DNA of 64,000 bases from NCBI GenBank assembly GCA_916613615.1, contig OU744731.1, positions 53,464,289 through 53,528,288 of the forward strand, read 5' to 3'. The notes below the pieces were generated by a model. The model did not search any database and was not told where the DNA came from. It saw only the letters and a program-made list of their open reading frames with translations. Shown here one piece after another: positions 21,101 through 33,100 of this stretch. Position numbers and translations under genes: made by a program. Each line of letters starts with the position of its first letter. Positions within the stretch are counted from its first letter, which is position 1. This stretch comes from Steromphala cineraria (lineage: Eukaryota > Mollusca > Gastropoda > Trochida > Trochidae).

Positions 21101-24100
21101 ATCATCGTCGTCGTTATCGTCATCGTCATCTCCGTTGTCTTCGTCTTCATCTTCGTCATTATCTAGACAAGCAACATTGCTCCACAACTTTTATTATGAT
21201 TAATACACTGGTACAAAATCAACAACGGCATGATCATCATCATCATCATCACCATCATCATTATCATCATCATCATTAACTTACCAAAAACTTTATCATC
21301 TATAGCATCACCATTACTCATCATTATAATGATAATCATCATTAATACTTGTCAATATTTCCACATTGCAGTCATTTTCGAACCTGTAATTTATCAATTT
21401 GACTATAATAAATTGTAAACGTGTTTTGCCTCAACCTTTTTAGGACCAAGGAGAAAATTCACAGACTCCTGATTCAGAGACCAATGTCGAGGGAGGTTTG
21501 TACGTTATTCTTACCGAAATGTGTATATTGTTTGTTTGTCCTTATAGAAAATAGCATGTGCTCTTTACATATATGGCAATGTAGATGTGATGATAAAATA
21601 AGATTTTTCAATTTGTTTGGACTATTATATGTTGATATTAACATGGACACAAAACACAAAGGTTTATTTGCAAAAAAATTTCTATTTGGTATTCACACAT
21701 AATTATTATATAGTTTTATTGTACTGATAGTGATGAACCGTACCGATGTTCATTGACTGTTTATATATTGTCCAAATATTATATCTGGGTATTCAATTGG
21801 ATATTTACATTTTGATAGTCTTTTACTATTCTGATGTCCATTTGACATATGACTTAAAGAATAATAATATGCATTTCACTCATTGAATAACGATTCCATT
21901 TTGACTGTCAATGCTATAAAAGTATTTCAATCATAGAACTGTTATCAATGGTCGATACTTTTTCTCCACCACAGATGTGTCTCAACAAAATAATGTTGTG
22001 ATCGGCTCCAACTGCAAACTCACCATTAGCAAGGCGAACCATCAGATTGTGGCCATCAGACAGGACGGAACTCACAATATCGTCAATGTTCAAATAGGTA
22101 ACTTAGAACCAAAATAAGTATCTGTAAATAACTGTAGATAGTTATTAATAAGTTAAGCACCTCTTTGTAGTATTTGTCATTGGAATATATGTGTACCTCC
22201 TGTATTTAAGAGCCTCAGACGTCACATTATTATACCCCCGTCTAACGGTCCGGGGTATCTAGGGGGGGGGGGGGGGGGGGGGGGGGGGTTGGGTGTGTCT
22301 GTCCGAGGACATTTTTCCCCCGACCTATTACGGAAAAATTATTTATCCGATTAATTTCAAATTTTGCACATGTCTTCTACCCTACTAGGAGGGTAGCAGT
22401 GCGAAGTTACGGCAAATTTCGTTCATATTTGATTTTTTTACAAATTTCCATGTTTTGAACTTAGTCATTCTAATATCAGATTTGTCCGACCTATTACGGG
22501 AAAACTATTCATCCGATTTATTTAATTTTTTTCACATGTCTTCTACCCTACTAGGAGGGCTGCAGTGCGAAGTTACAACAAATTTCTTTAATATTTGATT
22601 TTTTTTCCAAATTTCTATGTTTTGAACTTAGTCATTTTCCAATATCAGATTTGTCCGACCTTTTACGGGAAAACTATTCATCCGATTGATTTCAAATGTT
22701 GCAGGTGCCTTCTTCCCTACTAGGAGCGGTGCAGTGCCAAATCAAAACTAAAATTGATACGGGTTTTTGTGTTGTTTTTTTTTACAAAGTTCCATTTTTT
22801 TTATTAGTCATATTTCTCAATTCCCCTTTGGGGGTCAAATGCTGTGCAAGAGATAACTACATTGAAAGTAAAAAATAATTCAGTTAGTCAGGGATGCACG
22901 GTCGGGGGTATTAGTGAGCCACGCTCACTTTTTTGCTTGTATTTCTAAAGTATTTTCAAGAAGCAACTGGACTAGAAAGCTGAAACCTTGTGTACAGAGT
23001 CCTTTGTTGACGAAGATTGTAACTTACATATTTGGTTACCCCTATAAATCTAATGAGTACATGAACCTTTGGTCATTTGCATAATGAATCAAGATAGCCT
23101 TATAAACTACAAATCAATGGCAAAATTGTGCACGACGCGTATTAGAACAGTAGTTATCAGCACATATTAGTGATACGAAACTAAACATAATTACTCCTGC
23201 TTTGTCTGTATCACATTAAAAGTTACAGTCACAGTTATATTCATTACTGTTTATGTTAGTATTAGGATATAGTGTATGGACAGCTGGGTGTATTGTTTGT
23301 TGTTCAAATTTTCTTAAGAAATTCAAATTAAATATAACTGTCTGTTATCATTAAACATAGGTTTTGCAAACGACTAAATAAAGTAAAAGACTTCATTTAC
23401 ACTATCACACTGTGTATTGTGTTCTATAAGTTTAATCTTTTTAATAAGTACATCCAATCTCAGATGTTATCATTTTTTGTCTCACATTCAGTACCAGCAA
23501 CAACCACTTCAAGAGTTCATGTTGTTATTAAAACTGATCCCGTTAACCATGAACTTGAACAAAGCATTGTGCATGAAGTGACAGAGGACTTAGAAGTCAT
23601 CAACATCTGTCTGAGTCATTTTGACGGGAGGCTCATCCTTATCACGAAAGGTTCTATCATCATTGAACTGGACATTGCACCTGGGAAAACAATTGGCTTC
23701 GACTATTTGCAAGACGTTCTAGGTGCTGTGTTCCAAGGGAACATTGAGAAGCTCATCCCTGAAGGAACCCAACTTGCTGTCGATGCTGATGTTCAAAATG
23801 TAATCCCAGTGTCAAAGTTACAAGAATATTGTGAGTGTTTGTTTTTAAGAGTAGGTGAGTTATCTGTTACCCCGCCTTTGGCAATATTTCAGCCGTTAGC
23901 GCGTTTTTTTAAAGGATCATCTTAAATCATAAAATTTGCATTTTTATTGTCTTTATTATGTTACCGATGTTGAAAAATTGTGATGGTGCTTAACTTCACA
24001 TCTACCCTGGTATTTTAAAATCCTTGTGGTTGATTGTGATAGCTAATAAACCAATGTCGCGACGGATACAGGATTTCCATTTGGGAGGGGTGCATCGTTT

Positions 24101-27100
24101 TTGGACAATTAAAGTGGCTGATTTTCATCGAAGAATTTTAGATTTCGAGGGTAACGTTTACTATGTACTTGTATCATGATTGAGACAAACGGCCGTCAAC
24201 GTTTACTAAATTTAAAACTCTCTTTGGAGGGGGGGGGGGATTTGGGTGCGAACCCCCTTCTGGATCCGCCAATATTGGTGGAAGCTGATAATAGTGTTTA
24301 ACTTCAGATATCCTAAATGTGAAGTTTTCAAAATATACATTTGGGTAACATGTTCTTTTTGTAAAAGTGTCACTTGCCATGCCCTTATGATTTACTGTTA
24401 TTTGGTTTGTACGTTTCACTCGCTTTCTGAAATACCCCGATAAACCTCATGAATAACCAAACCTTTTGCGTGGTAATTCTAAATACGATTTTTTCTACTT
24501 CAGATGTGGGATACGCTATGAGAGAAGAGGATCTCCACATCAACTGTGTAAACAAGGACAAGGTATGATTTTAGTTTTAATTTTATGATTCGCTATAAAA
24601 CACTCTTGCTTTCATCAGTGAAAAAAGATTACACAAGACTATGGATGATTGCTTGTGTAATGAGATTTTTGATGCTGGCGAAATTATATATTAAGCATTA
24701 ACGTACAATTATCAGTGAAAAAAAATATCAAAAACCGTGCTACTGCCCCTTTAAACATATTTATAAACTAGTGGATAGTATTGTTATTTAACTCGCTTTC
24801 GCTTGTTGAAATGGAATACTATCCATTTATTTCATAAATATGTTATTAAACATATTGTACATCGTTTTGTATTCTTTATTCCCCTCCTTTTTCTTCAGTA
24901 CGAAGATGTTTGTAAGATGTTGACATAGCCACTGAACTTTAATCCCCCGCAATCATATTTCTCTCCTTTCTCTTGCTTGCAAGATGTGATATAACCTTTG
25001 GACTATAATTATTCACAACAATATGCCTTTCTTTTCTCCTCAGTTCAAATATGCTTCCAAGATGTTGACATAGTCATTGGACTATATTCATTCACAAGTA
25101 ATTTCCTTCCTTTTTCTTCAGTACGAAGATGTTAAAGATGTTGACATGGTCACTGAACTTTCATCACCCACAATTATATTTCTCTCCTTTGTCAACAGTT
25201 CAAAGATGCCTTAAGAAAACTTGAAATGGTTACAAGAGAACTGAAAGATCTGAAAAGAAAAACTGATCACGGTAGGGCGAACTTTATTTAACAGGAACTT
25301 TCACAAGAACGTCCCGTTTCTTTTGATAAACATTCCATCATTTTATTTTAATCAGTATCTGTTCCCAAACCTAAAACCAGCTCTGGTTTTTCACAATGTT
25401 TACCTAATTAACCTTTTTTTGAATTCTTACACTCGACATTGAAATATTGATTCATTCGATTAAATGACGTTTATTAAATAAAAAGAACATTACAATTTAT
25501 TTACTTATTTATCGGTGCTGTGTTAATTATATTCATATTAATATAGCATAATACTTAATTGTTTGTTTAGCCTTATATATTCCAAGAAAGCGTAAGACGA
25601 TGCCGCTTTTCAGCCTCGTAAGACCTATGTCTTTCTCTGGTTTGGTCATACTAATTTGTTCAATCTGTGTACTTGAATTTGAACTTGATTATAATTTGAA
25701 GCAAAATGTGACATTGTTCCAGGGTCAGGCGGTTTGAAAGTTACCATCGTTTCGGGAGACATAACCAATGAAAAGGTATTCTTGTGTGAATTACTTGTTT
25801 TTGGATAATCCTTGCCACTGAAATCTGTACTAGTCAAGAAAATATAACAAAATCTGATAGCAGAATTGATTAATGATTGTTTACTTTAAATTAATGCAAA
25901 ATTATCAGGACGAATTGTAAAATTGAAATATAGGATCTAAACTGTGTTAACAAAGACAAAGTATGATTTTGCACTAAATTTTATGATAAGCAATGAAACA
26001 CTTGCTTTTATCAGTGAATTAAGACTACACTGTCGAGATTGTTTTCACTGACACCAGTGATGATATAATAAAATATAAAGTTTTTTTAGATTTTCGAAAT
26101 CAATTTTGATTATATATTTCAGTAACATTATGTCTTATAATACTAACTGCACTTTTTCAAATACCAGGTACATTTAATTTCATGACAAGAGTAAAAGTCA
26201 TATTTCACAAGTGGCTGCGCAATGAATACTCCACCCACAATCCTGTCAACCAGGCGACTTCATTTCTCTCGCTTCACTTCGAAATAGTGCCCTGTACCCG
26301 AAGTCTTTATTTCTAGAGAAATGAAGTCACCTGGTTGACAGGATGTCCACCCATATCCAATCTGGTATTTTAAAAACTACATGTTGCATCCTATATTTTT
26401 CTTCTGAGTAATATGTAAACAAGATGTTTTTTATGATAAGGTGTTTGATTGAAAGACATATATGAATAGCATGATTAAATTATGTTCTAATTCGTTTACT
26501 CAAACGAACATAAAATATTTTCTAACTAAAAACACTCATATCATGGGTAATGTCTACCGCAGGCTTAGGCGAGCAGGTTTATTTCTTTAAATAAATGTAC
26601 ATGGTAATATGTTGCGACTTGAGCTCAGTTGGGGATCCGTAATTCGTAGCCGATATAAGTTGAAAGTTCATGTGCAAGGGACAGGCTGTACAGATGCCCC
26701 GTGGAGAGCGGTAAGATGGGGAATCCGCCAGTGGATCTGGAAGGAAACAGGGGGTTTACTGTGATCACTCTTCAGGATCATCCTGCTGGTCCTGATGAAG
26801 TCAACGATCTTGTTGAAGAGGGATGTTCCTGTAACACAGAATTTCCTAAATACTCATCAGATCATACGCACTGTACTAAATACTTACATACATACATCTT
26901 TAAGCTGATCCTTCATTCTGAATTTAAATATCTTATTCAATGTTCATCATGAAAGTCACAAGTCGCTGATCTTTAGTTATTCATAATAAAGGATATACTC
27001 ATCTTCGAAAAATAATCCAAGTTCTGTCAGTTTCCACAGTACTGGAAGCGTAGCCCCAAGTTTATGTCAAGTTTAGGGGCCTTGTTGAAATTCCCTTTAT

Positions 27101-30100
27101 TGCCACTCTGTATCAGCACATCAGGCCGTCTGAATCATCTCGTGTCACACCGTACCAAACCGCATACAATGATACCATAAAGTCGCATTACGCACTGCAC
27201 ATTGTATCATACGCTTATATGAATCACTCATACATTCTGATCAGTGATGTCTGAATCAGGCATATACGCCAGCAACAAAATACATTCAACCAATTGTAAC
27301 CCATATCGGAACTCTTGTATACCGTCAAACGGCACCATTACGCCCCATTACATCATACACTAAAACAGGGAATCATTTATTGCCACACGCCATCCTTGAC
27401 TGGCAAAATATGTCTCGTTAAATGTCACACCGCATTACATATTACCACATGGCATCATAAAGTATAATCCGCATCACACAATACATCATACAAAATACCT
27501 GCCACAAGACATAAATGGCATCATATATAAGCTGCCACACCACATCACCGATGCCTCCCGGCACCATATCATTCACCCAGCATCATACAAAGTTATACGG
27601 CAAACTTAAATGAAAAGTAAATACATTATAAATGGCAACCCGCATTGCCAAATGGCACGAAAATATTGCATCCAGCATGATCAACTGCCATAAAGTTACA
27701 AGTTGGAACAAGGGATATAACATTGCACACAACATACGCTGTCACACGACACCATAAACTGAACAATAAATCAAACATTGGAAAATGACATCGTATCTTG
27801 CCATAAAGGATCATTCACTGAAACAAGGAAACGTACACCCTTTCACTACATAAACATACCATCATAAACTGTCAAACAACTTTACACACTGCCCAAAGGC
27901 TTTACACACTGACCAACGGCCTCACACACTGCCCAAAGAATTGATAACTGCCAAAAGGTATCACGTCCTGCCAACCGGCTCCATATAATGCCAAACGGCT
28001 TAACGTCCTGCCAACCGGCAACACATATAATACCAAACGGCTTTTAAACGTCCTGCCAACCGGCAACACATAATGCCGAACGGCTTCACATCCTGCCCAA
28101 CGAGATTACACACCGCCAAACGGCAAAGCATACTGCCAAACGACCTTGTAGCTACCAAATGGACTCACTCACTGATAAACAGCTTTACACACAAAACGGC
28201 ATATATACCTCATAAAACATTGCCATACGGCACCGTACATAGCGACTCAGGATCCGGAACTCGGGAACAGACATCCCGTGCCTAAACTTGAGAATGATTA
28301 ACTCAGTGGTCAGGCTTGACGCAGCCGTAGTCTGCGAGTCGTTGTGAAGTTCCAGCCTCAGAAGATGAAGAATTCAGCACCTACTTAGCTCAAACAGGCA
28401 AAACGTCCAGTCTTGAGACCAATATTTCTGCAACAGACATTTGTAATTCTATCATTGACAATGGGAACAGTTTTAGCGTTATCAATATCTTAAAGGTTTA
28501 CTTTAGTTTATTAAAATGCTTGCTGAATGTTTTGAATTGTCTGTAAATATGTATGTCAATGAATCTTGTTTCTAGAATATAAATATATAGAATATAAAAA
28601 TACTCATCTTTAAAACAAAATTGATCCCTCGTTTCAGTCGTCTGTCAGTAGTCAATTCATCAACTCTGTACAGCAATATTGTCTGGGAGATACCTGTCAA
28701 AGATACCTTTTCGGCTTCATATTTGCATCACCACATTGACACTTGGCATCATCACACTGCCACTCGGCATCATGTCACTGCCACTCGGCACCGTTGCATT
28801 GCCATTCGGCACCATAGCATTGTCACTCGGCACCGTTGCATTGCCATTCGGCACCATAGCATTGCCACTCGGCACCGTTGCATTGCCATTCGGCATCATT
28901 GCATTGCCACTCGGCACCATTGCATTGCCACTCGGCATCACCACATTGCCATTCGGCATCACCACATTGCCCCTCGGCAAAATCCCATTGCCACTCGACA
29001 CAATCACATTGCCATTAGGCACAATCACATTGCCACTCGGCACAATCACATTGCCGCTCGGCACAATCACATTGCCACTCGAAATAATCACATTGCAACA
29101 TGGCACAAACCCATTGCCACTCGGCACAATTAAACTGTCACTCGGCACAACCACATTGCCACTTGTACTGTCACTCGAAAAAATCATTGCCACTCGGTAC
29201 AATCACATTGTCACTCGACAGAATCGCATTGTCACTCGGCACAACCACGTTGCCACTCGACAAAATCGTATTGCCACTCAACACAACCACATTGTCAATA
29301 GACGCAATCACATTGTCACTCGACACAATCACTCGACACAATCACATGGTCACTCGACAGAATCGCATTGTCACTCGACACAAACACATTGCCACTCGGC
29401 ACAATCGCATTGCCACTCGACACAAACACATTGTCACTCGACACAAACACATTGCCACTCGGCACAATCGCATTGTCACTCAAAATCGAGCACTCACTAA
29501 CCTGAAAACCTTTCCTTTCGGCCCACCACATTGCCACTCGGAATTATACTTTGCCAAAGGACACCATATACACACTTTATCGATGAAACTTTACAAAACA
29601 TGCATTCGTGTTTACAAACAGCTTATTTTGATCATCATCATGAGTCATGCCACAAAACAAACTGCATATACTTGCATTGCCATTCATCTTTATCGTTAAA
29701 CATGGCGACCCTTAATCAGATATACACGAATACAAAGTATTTACATGTATGGCTTAGAAACATACAATATCACACGTAATATAAAAATTTTCGAACTATT
29801 TCCAAAAGCACTGATTAAACGTTCAAACGTTTACCAACACAAGGGAGGATCTGGAGCCGCTCACGACGCACTCGAAATCAGCTGACTTCAAACACTTTCG
29901 TTCAAAAGGAGCGTTATAGTTGCACATGAAATATAATACCAAAACTAGAAACCTTCCACAAAGCTTTCACAACGCATTACACGTGACGCAGGTATATACA
30001 ACAATAAAAACAACTTCGCAATACCCATACATCCACTGGAAGAAAAGAATGAAAGTTATCAATGTGTTAACATGAATATTATAGTCATGTTTAATGTTCA

Positions 30101-33100
30101 AATGAAATGATAATTGTGAAAAATAAAATCAGCAACCCTGCTCGCTGGAGACAAGCGAAGACTCGAATGAAGACACAACTTTCTCACCCTTACTTATAAC
30201 CTCTGTCGCGTGACTAAACACGCACGAACTCCACGTGCATTCTATGCACCTGCCTGGGTTAGAACATACATGACCTGTATGCTACCGTATTTACCTTAAG
30301 AAAATACATTTATGTTCTAATTCGTTTACTCAAACGAACATAAAATATTTTCTAACTAAAAACACTCATATCATGGGTAATGTCTACCCAGGCTCGAAAT
30401 AAAAGAACGGGCCAAATGAATGAGGAAATATCACTCCTAATTTCAAACCTGAAATAAAATCAGCTCGTCCGTTCATGCAAAACAATCCATATTTCATATT
30501 CATATGCAAAACACTGAACTTTAGTATCCGAAAAAGATTGCTTGCCAGCACGTCAACAAATGAAGGCAATTTCCTCTGTCCAAATTAGTAACTTACTTAA
30601 AGTAAGAAAAAAAAATGTTATCGTGAAATCAAGAAATTTGCTGAAACCTTTCCGAGTGAAAACTGTATCGTCACCTGCATAGAGCTGTACATGTTTAGGG
30701 ACAAACAAACACCAATAACCATTCGCGCCTAAGTGGCTTTCTGCCGAACTGGTTCAATATGCATGAAAATTATGTGTTTCTTACCGTCTGCAAAACTCCT
30801 TTGAAACACCCCTAGCAAAACTTCCTAGACAACTTGAAAGATTCAAAGGGCCTAAATGCCCATGAAAAGTATAACGTTAGGATACAATACGCCGAAATAA
30901 AATCAGCAACCCTGCTCGCTGGAGACAAGCGAAGACTCGAATGAAGACACAACTTTCTCACCCTTACTTATAACCTCTGTCGCGTGACTAAACACGCACG
31001 AACTCCACGTGCATTCTATGCACCTGCCTGGGTTAGAACATACATGACCTGTATGCTACCGTATTTACCTTAAGAAAATACATTTATGTTTATATTATAC
31101 CCCCGACCAAGGTCGAGGGTATATAGTAATACCGACGATTATGTCCGTCCTTCCATCCGTCCGAGGACAATTTTTGTCTGACCTATTTTGGAAAAACTGT
31201 TCATCGGATCGTTTTTAAATTTTGGACATGTCTTGTACCCTTTAACTAGGAGGGGTGCAGTGCGGAATTACACCGAATTTTGTATATATTTGATTTAAAA
31301 AAAAAATGTTTTTACTTGGTCGTTTTTCATCAGAATTTGTCCGACCTATAGCAGAAAAGCTGTTTATCTATTTGATTTCCATATTTGAACGCACTCTTCT
31401 CCACTAGGAAGGATACTAAGCTCTTCTACTATCATGTTTTGTACTTACAGATAGTCATTTTCCAATTTCAGAATTTGACTAACTGATTGCAGAAAACTAA
31501 TCATCCTAATATTCTTTTCCAATATTGCACATTTCTTTTACCTTATTATGAGAGATGAAAAGAAAAGCTGTAAAGTTACAAGACATAGCAATGTATATTT
31601 TATAAGAAAAGACTTTGTCTGACTAATTGAAGAAAAAATATTCATTCTTCTCAATACCTCTTTTTGGAGGGCCAAATGCTGTGCAAGAGACGTCTAAATG
31701 GGAAGTGGAAAATAATTCAGTGGGTCAGGGATGCATTGTCGGGGGTTTTAGTGAGTCGCGCTGAAGGCCTGATGGGCTTATGGCATGGCATGGTGTCCGG
31801 CGTCCGTTTGTCCGTGCATCCGTCTGTAAAAATGTGTGCATTTTCGATCTATTCTCCAGAAGTAAAAAGTTGTAGAAAGCTGAAATCTTGACCGTGTACA
31901 GACTCATTTACTATGAGGATTATAAATTGTAACTTTGGTGACCCTGTGACTCCTAATAAGGTCCACAGGGGCCACGCCCTAAATAAATGTCTCTCCTTTC
32001 TCTTCGAGATCTTTACGAGGATGCTTGCAAGATGTAAAATAATCTTTGGACTATTATCATTCACAACAATATGCCTTTCTTTCTCCTCAGTTTAAATATG
32101 CTTCCAAGATGTTGACATAGTCATTGGACAGTATTCATTCACAAGTATTTTTCCCTCTTTTTTCTCCAGGACGAATTTGTTTGTAAGATGTTGACATAGC
32201 CACTTAGCTTGATCACCCACAGTTATATTTCTCTCTTTGCTTGCAAGATGTTGATATAATCAGTGGACTATATATATTCATAAGATTATATATTTTCTCC
32301 CTTCTCAACAGTACGAAGATGCCATAAGAAAACTTGAAATGGTTACAAGAGAGCTGAAAGATCTGAAAAGAAAAACTGATCACGGTAGGGCGAACTTTAT
32401 TGAACAAGTAAAGAACGTCCCGTTTCTTTTGATAAACATTCCATCATTTTATTGCAATCAATTTCTGATACCCCACCTAAAACCACCTTGTTTATCTGCC
32501 ATGTTTACCAAATAAACCTTTTTGAATTATTACACTCGACACTCAGTCTAAGTCAACCTAGCCTCAATATTATCCGTTTCACTCCTATATAATCTAAGTA
32601 AACCTAGCCTCAATATTATCCGTTTCACTCCTATATAATCTAAGTAAACCTAGCCTCAATATTATCCGTTTCACTCCTATACTGAGTCTAGAAAGGCCTA
32701 ATAGAGGATCGCGTCAGCCGACCTTTCTGCGACCTATGACCCTCCAACGTTTTACGTGCGAAGGCACAGTATTGCGGCTTGGTAAGATGAGTTCTGATTG
32801 GTCAATTCGATACGTTGACTGACGCAACTCTCTATTAAGCCTTTCTAGACTCAGTATAGGAGTGAAACGGATAATATCGAGGCTAGGTTTACTTAGACTG
32901 CTCGACACTGAAATATTGATGCATTATTGCCCGATTGAAGGACGTCTCTTTACAAAGAACATAACAATTTATTTACTGATTGATCTGTGCTGTGTTATTA
33001 TAATTCATGTTAATATAGTATAACAATACATTGTTTAACCCTATATATTCCAAGAAAGCGTTGGACAATGGCGCTTAACAGCCTCGTAAGACTTTCTCTT

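Larger units (their letters stand above)
29561..31091. other. Repeat-rich non-coding block inside gene B
   Basis: Holds the 196-bp direct repeats at 30121-30316 and 30895-31090 and the 78-bp repeat at 30311-30388. No exon support. Confidence 0.6.

Noticed and set aside
20950..21350. His-rich and Asp-rich ORFs
   Set aside because: Pure (CAT)n/(ATG)n repeat in an intron; the frame of the real exon leaves at 20946.
27100..29560. Possible CRISPR-like array
   Set aside because: Units are contiguous and drift gradually, with no unique spacers, and the genome is eukaryotic.
28621..29699. Long overlapping ORFs (170-273 codons) on both strands
   Set aside because: They are translations of the 21-bp minisatellite; no start context, splice signals or paralogue support.
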